DNA of 64,000 nt from Druceiella hillmani (GCA_039881145.1 JAYKKI010000015.1:24784501-24848500), one strand, 5' to 3'; positions 1-12,276 are shown, counted from the stretch's first letter. The notes: a model not told the origin generated them from the letters alone. Program-made: numbers and translations.

Positions 1-267
1 TCACTCTATTTACTGAGAAGATCTCATGAATATTTGAAGACCTATTACCCTACTTGTAATTGACAGGCCAATAAATTTACACTTGGCATAAGGGCATAAT
101 TTTACTATCTTTGGTACCGACCAAAACCTTTATAAAATATCATGCCATTAATCTTAAAACTGTTAATATAATTACTGTGTAAATGTAAGTGAAAAACAAC
201 TTGCTGATTTTAAAATTATCATAAATAATAACCCCGAAATGTTTATTTATTTATCAATGACTCTTTT

Positions 268-385
268 CCGTATTCCGCGGGAATGAAGCCGCGGGTCGGA
301 GTTAGTAAAATACATTCCAGTAAACTCGTAAGGAAACAGAGTTGAACATTACAGTATATACTTAGAATTATTTTTAGGCACTGAT
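268..385 (+). repeat. Dispersed repeat motif, copy 1
   Basis: The stretch carries a CCGCGGG-AATGAAGCCGCGGGTCGGAG core followed by a conserved run (AGTAAAATACATTCC, AGGAAACAG, GAACATTACAG). A second, diverged copy in the same orientation starts about 245 bp downstream. GC-rich NCGCGGANGAAGCCGCGGG motifs of this kind are common at the ends of arthropod mobile elements. Family assignment is an inference and was not made. Confidence 0.45.
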
Positions 386-512
386 AAATAAGAAACATGC
401 CGACAAACAATAATTTAAAAATGTTTTTGGATTATACCCAATTTCACCTAAGTAAATTAAGTAACTCTTTCCAAAAATATTCTAATTAAAATTCTAATAC
501 TAATTTAAACCC

Positions 513-612
513 AAACTACCGCGAACGAGGTCGCGAGTCGAAATTGGTAAAATATATCCTAATAAACTTGCGAGGAAACAGTTTTGAGCATTGCAGCATA
601 TTCACGTACATT
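513..612 (+). repeat. Dispersed repeat motif, copy 2
   Basis: Diverged direct copy of the repeat at 268-385. It shows CCGCGAACGAGGTCGCGAGTCG followed by GGTAAAATATATCC, GAGGAAACAG and GAGCATTGCAG in the same order. Roughly three quarters of positions match by eye over about 75 bp. No coding content. Confidence 0.45.
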
Positions 613-1613
613 TTAAGTGTCACCTCACTGGTCAGAAGCATAAAATGTTCTTAAAGTTAAAAGCAGTTAATCAGCATGTTGTATAAACATACATAAACAC
701 AAAATAAAAACGGAGAATATGTATTTAAAAAGCAAATAATGGATAATATTTCAACGAGGATATAAGTGCTGACACGCATCTGTATTTCTATTCAAAATAA
801 ATTTTATGTGCCTTTGTTACTGAAGGGCAACATTACTATTGTTTATAAATAGAAAAAAAAGAATCCGCTACTTCATATTATGGTATTTGTCATAGTTAAA
901 TTAACATTTACTCCATTAACAAAAATGCAAATAAATTGACATAAAAAACTGACTGCCGGAAAGACCTTGAAGGAATAACGGATAAAAGCTAATGCAGAAT
1001 TGAAAGCAAACTTCAAGTACTATTAAAGTGAATGGTTCATTCAGCAGTTTTTTCCTACTACTCAAAAATATAGAGAAATATACAAACATGAAAACAGTCA
1101 AAAGGCTCTTAATAAATAACGAATTATAATATAAATCAGCTCATTTTAATTAGAGCCTCAAGAATCATTCCTGTCAAATCTATTGTAAACAGCTTTTTAG
1201 ACATTACCAATTACGAAACAGATACGGTTGACATACAAACAATAATAAACAAAATTCTTTTGGATTATTTTCTATTTGACATACACGAATAAAAGTAAAT
1301 ATTCCAAAAATCTTCTGCCTAAAAAGCCACCTGATCATCTCAATTTATAAATTAACCCTCATAGTTAATAGTCTGATTTATGATTTCTTAGGAATAGTGA
1401 CCAAGCTTTTATTGAAACTGATAAGTTTCATTAAAATTCTTCTAGATGATAGGAAATTATTTAAACAAAAAAGTCCGAGGCTTCTATTGTCTGCTGTGTC
1501 TGCTGTCCTGTTGCCTTATTGTGATCGTGTGCGAGATTGCGGTTATTGGTAGTTTGTCGGGCAATTTTATTCAGTACTATTGGTGTCAATGTGTAAAAAC
1601 ACATATACATTTA

Positions 1614-1682
1614 TACACACACACACACACATATACACACACGCACGCACGCAATCACGCACGCACGCACGCACACGCACAT
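1614..1682. repeat. (AC)n / (ACGC)n microsatellite
   Basis: Alternating AC followed by several ACGC units, with a short ATAT interruption. It lies in the part of the left arm that is missing from the right arm. The open frame that runs through it is a repeat artefact. Confidence 0.9.
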
Positions 1683-2107
1683 GTGAGTGCAAATGTGTAA
1701 ACATTTTTACGTAAATCTACAAAATTCCTTTGTTTCATTTAATTAATTTCGTAACTGCTACTGCTTAGCTTCATTTCAATATTACAAATAATGCAGATTC
1801 GTTCTAAGAGATTTGCATACTAATAATTATTCAGACTGGTAGGCAGACATATATTCGAATTTAGGTAACATTATAGACATATATAAGCATCATTTACTAA
1901 ATAAGGTAATATTTTTCTCATAGTAGCATAACATTGCTTAAATGTAATATTAAATGTAAATTTGTAATTAAAATTTTAAATTCATTTCTTTGGGAAACAA
2001 GTACTTATAAATTGATTCGGAACATGTAAGAGATCCTCAAATCTTTCTCTGTAAATTTACCGAAGTATGTAACCTACGAAATAAAGCTGAATGGTGAAAC
2101 TGCTATT

Positions 2108-3195
2108 CAAAGAATAAAGAGTACTCCAGAAGGCGAGAACACGAGTAAAAGTGTGTCCAAAAAACTGCGCATAAAATGCGTAGTTTCAAAACACGGCTGT
2201 CAATGTAATTTAAGACACAGCTCTGAAAGGTTATGTGCTTTCTACGTGACAATATAGCTTAAAATTCCGGCTTAAGCTATTCCCACCTGCAAAAATTATA
2301 CTGGACTGCAAAAGAAACCAATGGGCATTACTTTTCATACGTGAAAACTATTACTTAATTTAATTTTCAATTAACTACGCAATTTTAGAATATCGAAGTA
2401 GATTATTATTAACAGAAGCGCGCCATTTCTATCGGTGTGGTCACCTCTTAAAAAAATTTTTATCAAAATTAAAACATCTTAATAGCTCGATACTGAAAAA
2501 TTTCCGTTATAATATTCAATTTTAGAATATTTTACCTATTGCGTATATAATCACTGTATGTAGGATTACGGCAAGAAACACATGTTACATTCATTCATTT
2601 CCGCCGTCTTCTTTAATTTCTTAAAAAATGCGAACCGATATTGTTTAAAATATGAACGAATTTTATCAAGACATTGAATGCTAATTAATATAAATAATTG
2701 TTTCGTCCTAATTTGAATTTCTTTAGTCTGAAATCAAATATTTTCAAACTTTTATTGTGGGCTTTTTCACATCTCTTTTTACTTTAAGTCACTAAGATAA
2801 TTGTTTCGTTTTTGTATTAAAAGTGTTAAGTCATGAATAAAATGGTAAAATGTGACAAAGTTTTTAAATAATTTTAATCTATATACTTTGGCCATTGGTT
2901 GTGGTCAGAATAAACATTTTAGAAATTTAATATGGCAGCCTTAATAATACTTCATATAAACCAAGGCATGACCATATAGATTGATGCAAATGTGAATCCT
3001 GCTGCTGCAAGCAAATATATTTATATGCGTCGATTTCCTGAAGTTCGTGGGTAAATTTATTCTACTGGTAACACCGTGCGCGTAGGGTGAGGCGCTAGTG
3101 GGCGGAGCGCAGTGCCCCTCCACTGATTTTTGGCTTCACTGCGACCGCGAAGAGATTTGTGCGTATGCGCCTTCTGGATTACACTATATTCTAAG
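2108..3195. mobile_element. Non-autonomous DNA transposon with 8-bp target duplication
   Basis: This 1088-bp block is present in the left arm of the big palindrome but absent from the matching site of the right arm (near 7665-7675). That is direct evidence for insertion. It is bracketed by the 8-bp direct repeat CTGCTATT (2100-2107 and 3196-3203), of which the empty site has one diverged copy. The ends are imperfect terminal inverted repeats: about 23 of 28 positions match, both ending in TCCAGAAGGCG. An 8-bp duplication with inverted termini fits hAT or P-type cut-and-paste elements; the superfamily is inferred, not shown. No transposase is encoded. The right end (3060-3180) is markedly GC-rich. 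A 60-codon minus frame there (2941-3123) has no recognisable match. Confidence 0.8.
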
Positions 3196-5261
3196 CTGCT
3201 ATTATTATTGTTACTGTATTAATTGCGGATTAAGTTATCGTGATCATGCCGTGATCAAGGCCGTCTCATGAATGTATTCTGCATAATCTGAAAATCATTT
3301 CTGATTTATATCGTCTTTTATTCAATTCTTTCATTAAATATAGGTAGCCAACTAAAGGATATTTTAAAAATTAATTTGTTTCTTTCTAGTTCCGCTGGAT
3401 GCAAGTTATATGAAATAAATCGGTATGGCGCAAAGCAAAAATATATGGCAGCTCAATCTATTTGCCCAAAGATACAAGTTTACAAATTTTAAAACTTATC
3501 ACAAGGATATAAAAGACCGTTGACTGATATAAGTTACAAAAGAAAAGACGTCGACTGATTCCGCCTTTTCGTGGAATCATAATGAATCATAATGCCAATG
3601 AGTAAGATGGAAATAACAAGTCTCTATCGTATTTGAATTCAATTAAGATTGTTGGGCACTGGGAGATAGATGCATTTGGTGTAAAATATGTTTGCTGGAA
3701 TGCATCATAGGAATTAACGCAAAAATACAAAGAAGAGCACGTTATTATTTTTTCTTATAAAATTCAAACATCATTTACTTATCAGAATAATTATAAGCAA
3801 AACGACTGAGTTATTAAACAGTTATTTACATTTCCAAACTTTTTATTTTTAAACTACCAGTACAAAAAAATAATTAAACTTTTTCTTAAACATATCAAAT
3901 TAGTGCCAACATGATTGAAATTATATAAAAATATTCCTCGTCAACTTACATCCCTGAATCATTCTATAGTGACAAATGTTTGCGAACGCTTTTTCATTAA
4001 TGCCAACTGTACGTGAAAAAGCTACGTAGTAAGCTATCACATAAAAGCTTTTACCCTTATTTCCCTATATCCAATTTCAATATATTCGAACATGTTATTT
4101 GTTCCACTTGTGATTTATATTCGTCACAGCTTTGCTCTCCGGCACAAGGAGACAAATTGGAGTAGGAAGTGGTAAAAGAGCGCTGTGAACACATTTAATC
4201 TCGGTAGCGTTGTGAGTTCCCTACCGAGTAATATAGATCAATTTGACCATCGCATTTCTTAATTAAATAAATAATTAACACCGAATTTGTATTCCGGGTC
4301 GATACGTCACCTCTTACCCTGACTTTTTGCACTTCTCAGAAATATCGTTTCTGTCATATTAATAATTGTTTGTCATTTAAGCAATGTTCAAATTTATCAT
4401 TGCATATATTTAAGGAAAAATATCTTTGAAATAGAATTATTGGTTAATTTTAGATTCCAATTAATTGCTTATCCTCCATTTAAATAACTAAATTGAACAA
4501 TACAGTTTACTCACAAAAACTATACTTCGCCTCATTTTAATCACTAATTTCGTATATATTTACTAATGTCTCGAGACTATTAAGAAAAACTATTAAAAAT
4601 TATTTGTTTAGATACATAATTATTACATCTGTTTTTTTTCTCAATTATTTCACAATATAAGTTTCCTGTGTTTCTAAAAATTATTTTAAACTTGTTCTAA
4701 TAAAATAAATTTCCCACAGGTGCCAAACTGGGATCAGAGTTGTAATAAATGGAATTTTAAAGAAAGCGAGGGGAAAATAGAGTGGTAAATTTATAACGGA
4801 TCTTTAAAATGGATCGCTTGTGAACGTAGGTAGGGTAAAAGAAATTGAGCAAGCTAGTTCCAATGACTAATTAAATATCATTGAGATGGTATATACCATA
4901 TTGAGGTTAAAAAGAAATTTACGAAATGCACTGGGCTAACTGAGCGTGCTGTGGCTAGTATACATATAGCAGATGTAATTTAGAATATGTCATACAACGA
5001 CAGACATACTTTTTTTAATCTGCAATAGCGATGATTATGTTTGTGCATACGTGTCTCGCTAATGTTCTAACCTGACTTACAAAACCCTTCATTAGTGGAG
5101 ATAGTATATTCGGTAATATACCAAAACGATGGAAATCGCTAATATCAGTATCGGACATCGGTAATGTTAGCACAAACTCTTCAAAACTATTTTTACCTGT
5201 AATAAATGATTCAGCTAGATAGAAATATTTTAAATAAAAAAGACAGCAAATGAATGCATTT

Positions 5262-5467
5262 GGAGTGGGCAGCTCTTGAAGATTTTTGTGTCAGATCTTC
5301 ACATCACCGATTACGCTAAAGACAAATGTTTGGAAGCAGTACATTCTGCTCGTTAGGACATATGGTGTTGAAACGTCCACTTATGGCATCTTTATCTATA
5401 AATTTAATTTCGCTCAGTTAACGATGGAAAGAGTTACGCTTGTAGTGTATCTGATGAATAAATTTTG
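5262..5467 (+). pseudogene. Non-LTR retrotransposon reverse transcriptase fragment
   Basis: The plus-strand frame contains the segment PITLKT, then LLVRTYGVETST, then QLTMERVTLVVYLMNKF. In the endonuclease-reverse transcriptases of insect non-LTR elements the same order appears as PxSLKTKV, LPVLTYGAETWTLT and QRAMERxMLGVSLRDK. So this is a piece from the C-terminal third of such a polyprotein. A stop and a frame break precede 5286, and the frame ends at 5466. It fills most of the 343-bp spacer between the two palindrome arms and is not duplicated in them. The resemblance is from memory of the family; clade is not resolved. Confidence 0.65.
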
Positions 5468-5565
5468 AAATTAATAATTCCGACGGAAAACCAAACTAGT
5501 CGGCATAGCGCTTAATTGCTCAAAATATCTCGAAATTTTCATTTCAATTCAATTTGAAAGTTGCG

Positions 5566-8385
5566 CTATCTAGCTGAATTATTTGTTCCAGTTAGAAATC
5601 GTTTTGAAGAGTTTGATGCTAACATTACCGATGTCCGATGCTGATATTAGCGATGTCCATTGTTTTGGTATAATACCAAATATATTATCTCCACTAATAA
5701 AGGGTTTTGTAAGTCAGGTTAGAACATTAGCGAGACACGCATGCACGAACATAATCATCGCTTTTACAGAATAACCCATGTCACCGACATGTTTTAGTCG
5801 CCCGCGCCGAATTATTTTCCCCTGCTCTTCGTTTTTGATTCTGTACGTATAGTATAGGTTCGCGCAGCGCTGCGGCAATTTACATAGGACTAAACTCAAA
5901 TTTTGATGTTACTTGTGAAAAAAAGTATATCTATCGTTGTATGATATATTCTAAATTACATCTGCTATATGTATACTGGCCACAGCATGCTCAGTTAGCC
6001 CAGTGCATTTCGTAAATTTCTTTTTACCCTCAATATTGTATATACCATCTCAATTATATTTTATTAGTAATTGGAACTAGCTTGGTCAATTTGTTTTACT
6101 CTACCTGTTCACAAGAGATTGCAATTAAAGATCCATTATAAATGTACCGCTCTGTTTTCCCCTCTCTTTCTTTCAAACTTCCCTTTATTACAACTCTGAT
6201 CCCAATTTGGCATCTGTGGGAAATTTATATTTTATAAGAACAAGTTCAAAATAATTTTTAGTAACACAAAAAACTTATATTGTGAAATAATTGATTATTA
6301 TTATTAATAATTGATTATTATTAATTAGTGATTAAAATGAGACGAAGTATAGTTTTTGTGAGTAAACTGTATTGTTCAATTTAGTTATTTAAATGAAGGA
6401 GAAGAAATTGATTTAATTCTTAAAATAACCAATAATTCTATTTCAAAGTTATGTTTTATTAAATATATACAATGATAAATTTTAACATTGCCTAAATAAC
6501 AGACAATTATTAAAATGACAGAATCGATATACTCCATACGGCGCAACCCCATTAACATCGATGCTCTTCTGTAAAGTGCAAATATCAGGGTAATAGGTGA
6601 AGTATCGACCCGGAATACAAATTCGGTGCTAATTATTTATTTAATTAAGAAATGCGACGGTAAAATTGAGCTATATTACTCGGCAGGGAACTGACAACGC
6701 TACCGAGATCAAATGTGTTCACAGCGCTAATTTACCACTTCCTACTCCAATTTGTCTCCTTGTGCCGGAGAGCAACGCTGTGAGGAATATAAATCACAAG
6801 TGGAACAAATAACATGTTTGAGTATATTAAAATTGTATATAGGGAAATAAGGGTAAAAGCTTTTATGTAAGAGCTTACTACGTAGCTTTTGCACGTAGAG
6901 TTGGCATGAATGAAAAAGCGTTCGCAAACATTTGTCACTATAGAATATATTAGGGATATAAATTGAGGAGTAAGTTGTTGGCACTAATTTGACATGTTTA
7001 AGAGGAAGTTTAATAATTTTTTTTGTACTGATAGTTTAAAAATAAAAAGTTTATAAATGTAAATAACTCTTTAATGACTCAATTGTTTTGCTAATAATTA
7101 TTCATATAAGTAAACGTTGTTTGAAATTTATAGCGAAAAATAATAACGTGCTCTTCTTTATATTTTTGCGTTATTTCCTATGATGTATTCCAGCAAACAT
7201 ATTTTACATAAAACGCGTGACAATTCCAATTGAAGTCAAATAGGATAGAGACTTGTTATTTCAATCTTACTCATTGGCATTATGATACATTATGATTCCA
7301 CGAAAAGGCGGAATCAGTTGATGTCTTTTACCTTATATCAGTCCACGGCCTTTTATATCCTTGTGATAAGTTTTAAAATTTGTAAACTTGTATCATTGGC
7401 AATTACATTGAGCTTCTGTATATTTTTGATACGGACAATACCGATTTAGTTCATATAACTTGCATCCAGCGGAACTAGAAAAAAACAAAATAATTTTTAA
7501 AATATCATTTAGTTGGCTACCTAAATTTAATGAAAAATTTAATAAAAGACGATGTAAATGAGAAATGAGTTTTTCAGATTATGGAGAATACATTCATGAG
7601 AAAACGGTTTTGATCACGGCATGATCACGATAACTTTAATGGCAACTTAATACAGTAACTACAATAATAACAGTTTCACCTTTCAGCATTATTTCGTAGG
7701 TTACATAATTCGGTAAATTTATAGAGAAAGATTTGAGGATCCCTCGCATATTCCGAATGAATTTATAAGTACTTTTTTCCCAAAGAAATTAATTTGAAAT
7801 TTTAATTACAAATACGTCGGTTGTCGCAAACTAGCGACAACCACAATCTCGTACACAAACACAATCATGCAACAGGACAGCAGACACAGTAGACAATAGA
7901 AGTCTAGGACTTTTGTTTAAATAATTTATTATCAGCTAGAAGAATTTTAATGAAACTTGTCAGTTTCAATAAAAGCTTGGTCACTATTCCTAACAAATCA
8001 TAAATCAGACTATTACTTATGAGGGTTAATTTATAAAATGAGATGATCAGGTGGCTTTTTAGGCAGAAGATTTTTGGAACATTTAGTTTTATTCGTGAAT
8101 GTTAAATCGAAAAGAATCCAAAAGAATTTTTTTAATTATTGTTTGTATGTCAACCGTGCCTGTTTTGTAATTGGTAATGCCTAAAAACTTGTTTATGAGA
8201 GATTTGACAGGATGAATTCTTGAAGCACTAATTGAAATCTGAGCTGATTCATATTATAATTAGTTATTTATTAAGAGCCTTTTGGCTGTTTTCATGTTTG
8301 TGTATTTCTCCGCATGTTTGAGTAGTAGGAAGAAAGCTGCCGACTGGAACATTCACTTTAATAGTACTTGAAGTTTGCTTTCAAT
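5566..8385 (-). repeat. Right arm of the giant inverted repeat
   Basis: Diverged reverse complement of 999-5222. It begins with CTATCTAGCTGAATT (partner of the left inner end) and stops abruptly at GCTTTCAAT (8377-8385), about 10 bp before a (TA)n microsatellite. It lacks the 1088-bp insertion and the microsatellite block of the left arm. It has a small private stretch near 6530-6575 and a private 24-bp hairpin at 7819-7842. Short open frames here (for example minus 6732-6984) mirror equivalents in the left arm and show no protein signature. Confidence 0.9.
7819..7842. repeat. Perfect 9-bp hairpin private to the right arm
   Basis: GGTTGTCGC, loop AAACTA, GCGACAACC. The left arm has a longer, different sequence at the matching site, so one arm was rearranged here. 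Confidence 0.8.
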
Positions 8386-8395
8386 GGTTTATATT

Positions 8396-8460
<65 letters not shown>

Positions 8461-8466
8461 CATATA
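8396..8466. repeat. (TA)n microsatellite
   Basis: About 70 bp of TA dinucleotides with rare CA/GT interruptions. It abuts the outer edge of the right palindrome arm. Confidence 0.95.
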
Positions 8467-10740
8467 TTTAATAGTTTAATTTTATTGCCACTATCGGTCG
8501 ATCTATGAAGAGACTTTACACTAAAGGTTTAGTCAAATTTTAAAACGATTAATAGAAATACTGAAATGATTGATAAAATAATTGACTCTATAATTAGGAA
8601 AGTGATATTGTGTTTACAATAAAACAGTTAATATTACATATTTAAGGTTTAAGGTATAGCGAGATGACGTACCATCGTTTTGTAATATCATAACTCTGTA
8701 GGTATCAATACTTAGGATATATTTTGAAACTGAGATAAATTTATAATACAGTTGATATAAGAAAATATAAATATAATTAGACTTGAGGATTAACTCTTTC
8801 AAGTATAATTAGCTAAATAAGTGAACTAAATACTGGATATTCGGTCTTCTAAATGTCTTATGAAATTCGATGTTTTAGAACGAGTAAAGTAATGGACATG
8901 AATGGAATTTCATTCTGATTTCTTTTTGTCTGGATATAAGAATTTCTAATTTTGCCTAAATTGAAATTAGAGTGAAGATAAAGATGAAAATAAATCGATG
9001 ATCATAAATTAATATAGTTATATCGTTTCGTCCAATATATGATTGAAATCCATCGATATATGGCGATTAAAGCAACACAAAAATTCGAATATTTATGTGC
9101 TCACTGGATAAACCACTTTCTAATTAGAAGAAATGCTGGTTCATTATGATATTTTATCTACATTTAAACATGTTTTCCTCAAAGTCTAACTCTTTATTAA
9201 AGTGATTAGACAAGCGACATCCAACAACGGATTTTTAAAATATCCACATGTTTCGTTCGTAACAGAAACCTAACAGCATTCCTTAGTTTATTAAGGCAAG
9301 TTTTAATTAAAAAAAGACGTTTCATTTCATACGTTTTAGTAGCCCGTACATAAATTGTCCTTTTTCTTGATATTGCTTTAGGTCATTTAAACAAATTTCC
9401 GCTGTTAAGATTCTGTTAATATCAAAATAATAATTATTTACGTTTATATATGAGGCTATCTGCATTGCATATTAATTGTTGTTGTTTAGTCGCTGTTGTA
9501 GTGTTCTTAGTTTTAATGTTTATTAGAGGGTTCCTCTAAAGTTAATGGAACGTCGTTTATATTTCGTATATGAAGTGTTTAGTTTATATTTTTTTGTGTC
9601 ATTGACTATCTTGTCTATTGGTTAAGCTTAATAGAGGAAATGTATTATTATGGATAAGCAATAGATTTGGTAATTTGTTTTTAGCAAAAAGTTAATAGTT
9701 TGCTATTAGAATTTTGTACTGGCGAAATCAATAAGGTGTGTTCTTGTATTCCATCATATGTAGCTTTCTTCTACTGAAATTTTCACAAAACGTAATTTTA
9801 CAATGAATCCAAAGCCGATGAAAAAAATAAAAAAAAGAAAGCCATTGCTGTCTTTTTTAAATTGAGTCTTAAGCTGAAAAAGGAGTAAAAATTCTAATTC
9901 GCCTGAATTCCTTTAACGATTTATACGTCATCTAAAAAAATGTTTATATTTCAACTTTATTCTTCTGCTCGGCTCATAATATTTACATCATCATTTTTCA
10001 TGGCACAGGTTTTTCTTAGATTTTTTTGTCGAATTATATATTAAATATTGAAGAGGTTTTTTAAATACTTTATATAAGACTCACCGTTCACACAAATTAA
10101 TATCTGAAAGGGGTTAATTGGCTTCCTGTTTAGTAGGCCAGTCTTAAGATTGAAACTGTTTTGTTCTTGAAAATTGGGCTTACAATATTAAATTAAAAAT
10201 GTTTTAATTTTCCATTTGGCTTCTCAATATTTTCTGTCAAAATCGTACTCGATACAATAGAGTCGTAATCTTCAGGTTCAAATTATTAAACTTTAGTGAT
10301 GTGATATGAGTTATGTCCCCCTTTTAGAGTATGCGATCAATCTCAGATTTTAGAGGAAAGAGGTCCTAATAGTAAACATCGGTTTTAAATATAAATACAC
10401 TCTTTATTTTTCTTGTAGTCTGTTATTTATAATCACAAAGTTAATACGTTTTAGCTAATTCTTTAACGAATACAATTATAAATGAACTTTTTATACAAAC
10501 ACAATAATGATGAGTAAATTTAATTAATCAAATTATTATATTCGTCAAAAAGGAAAAAGGTTTATAGAAGTAAATTTCAGTTATTTTGAGGGGGGAATCG
10601 ATTTTAGTTTTCGTGAAAGTTGAAACCTTTAAATTGTCAATATGACTAGTTTTCGTTTACATTACTAAAATTTATTTAAGTAGTATTAAAAGTATATAGT
10701 GTAAAAGGTTTCAGGTCTAGACTATAAAAATAAGAATAAA
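8467..10740. other. AT-rich stretch without a supportable gene
   Basis: No protein-like frame, RNA gene, terminal repeat or tandem array was recognised over this span. A few short frames (for example minus 8614-8802) are of the length expected by chance in AT-rich DNA. Confidence 0.5.
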
Positions 10741-10744
10741 TCTC

Positions 10745-10835
10745 ACATGACGACTTATATTTTTCAATGTAGTCTCCTTTAATTTCAATACACTTTTACA
10801 ACTTTTTACATATATTTCTAAACTTTCAAAAAATT
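10745..10835 (-). pseudogene. Mariner-like transposase C-terminal scrap
   Basis: Read on the minus strand this encodes a degenerate tail resembling KCIEIKGDYIEKYK, preceded by a stop where mariner-type transposases usually have a tryptophan. The pattern W-x-K-C-I-x-x-x-G-D-Y is a familiar C-terminal signature of mariner-family transposases. The preceding LESLEIYVK is also compatible. The rest of the gene is not recognisable upstream (higher coordinates), so this is an old fragment. The call rests on one short motif. Confidence 0.45.
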
Positions 10836-11765
10836 ATCTTTTTAGTAGTTTAAAATTAGGCCTAAAAGTAGGCTTTAGCCAGTATTAGAAAATTTTATAT
10901 TTAAACCTGATCTAATTTCGATTCATCTTATATGATTTTCATTAAGTCTCTACTTGATTACCTACTCTGTAAGATGTAATATTGTCTGATAGGAAAGTTC
11001 TATAAGTTTTGTCTAGCATGTATTAAATTAAACCATGTGTCCAGAAATCACAAAGCCGAACAGAAAGAATTTATGTCCCTTTTTTAACTGGATATATTTT
11101 TACAATATTATTGCTGAACTCTAACGGAATATGAAATAATTTGGACAGAGGTAAATTATAGCCTGGAGTGATACACAGACTACATCATTTTAGTTTTCTA
11201 TATATTCATAATATTCTATTAAATATGATATTAGAGAAAATTTGATCTGAGCATCATTTATAAAACTTAAGTACCCCTTTAGTAAGCAACTATATACAAT
11301 TTGAAATTTCTACAATTATTATTTCACTGAGCAAATTAACGTCCCAAAATTAAAACTTTTATAGATTTTAAAATTATTATTAAAAATGTTTGAAAGTTCT
11401 ATGCAGCTATGTTTTATACATAATAAAAATATTCGTCGTCAAGTTCATTATTGTTGAAAAAAAAAACAAGAAATGGCGGCAGCCAGAAAAAAAGGACGAA
11501 TGTGTCCTCCCATGGATTGTGGTCTTTTGGGTATTTTAATAAGTGCTAATATAAAATAATTTCTCCAGGATATTAGATTCAAAAATCTTACCTTCTTGCT
11601 TTAAAATTTATAACACAAATTTAAAAAAAATAATGTCTTTAAAATAATTGCAATAATTTCAATTAAATTTAACTTTATATATTTGGTTTTTTTATTACAC
11701 TCTCATCATATTTTCTCGTTAAATAATATATTATTTTCGGCGATATTACATGCTATTTCTTGCAG

Positions 11766-11850
11766 GATTGATTTTTATCAAAGCTTTGGATGCAACAGAG
11801 TCGATGTCGTTGAAGAGAGAATTTGTCGTGAAGTGTGTATTGATAATTAG
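11766..11850 (+). other. Possible small terminal exon (unassigned)
   Basis: A pyrimidine-rich stretch ends in TTCTTGCAG (acceptor-like) at 11765. A 27-codon open frame follows with a protein-like look (IDFYQSFGCNRVDVVEERIC, then REVC), ending in TAG at 11848-11850. An AATAAA hexamer lies 65 bp downstream (11915-11920). No family is recognised. In such AT-rich DNA both an acceptor-like site and an AATAAA occur often by chance. Confidence 0.2.
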
Positions 11851-12214
11851 TCTGATTATAATAACGGAAAGCAATGTACATAGTGTAAAAATGTGAGTAG
11901 TGTATTTCCTTACGAATAAAGTGTTATTCGTGCAAATTTTAAGTTTTGAAGTATCTACATTCGAACAGATAACCCTTAATAAGTGGTGAATGGAATTTGA
12001 ACTTCATTTTATCAAAATAGGTTCAGCTACTCAGCAGCTATGTGATGTTTTTCAAATCTTTGTAATTGTCCTTTACAACGAAAGAGTAAGGTATTCTAGG
12101 AAAATTATTTTTCAACTAACACCGATTAAAATGCTTAAAGTGGCCATGATCCTTAATTTGTAATCTGTAACCCTCATCGTTGCAATAACGATATAAAATT
12201 GATATTATATTTAA

Positions 12215-12221
<7 letters not shown>

Positions 12222-12276
<55 letters not shown>
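12222..12276. repeat. (TA)n microsatellite
   Basis: About 55 bp of TA repeat, preceded by GTGTGTG. It ends about 20 bp upstream of the TA target site used by the pogo-like element. Confidence 0.95.

Larger units (their letters stand above)
1..998. other. Intergenic AT-rich DNA with two TE-like repeat copies
   Basis: No gene is seen. The only structure is a pair of diverged direct copies of a GC-rich motif, described in the next two entries. The minus-strand 61-codon open frame at 916-1101 straddles the palindrome boundary and has no protein-like features. Confidence 0.6.
999..5222 (+). repeat. Left arm of a giant inverted repeat (7.4-kb palindrome)
   Basis: Bases 999-5222 read as the diverged reverse complement of 5566-8385. 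Anchors seen in both arms include TTGAAAGCAAACTTCAAGTAC (outer end), TTGACATACAAACAATAAT, GGTAGCCAACTAAA, GATTCCGCCTTTTCGTGGAA, CTCTCCGGCACAAGGAGACA, TGTATTCCGGGTCGATAC, and at the inner end GATTCAGCTAGATAG. Identity is about 85-92% in the blocks compared by eye. The left arm is about 1.4 kb longer than the right. Most of this is a 1088-bp insertion at 2108-3195 plus about 350-390 bp around 1565-1955 that the right arm lacks. No recognisable protein is encoded. It could be an inverted segmental duplication or the long terminal repeats of an unknown element. Confidence 0.9.

Noticed and set aside
1446..1700. 84-codon plus ORF with a hydrophobic N-terminus
   Set aside because: The hydrophobic part lies in the palindrome arm and is not kept open in the other arm; the rest is His/Thr from the AC microsatellite.
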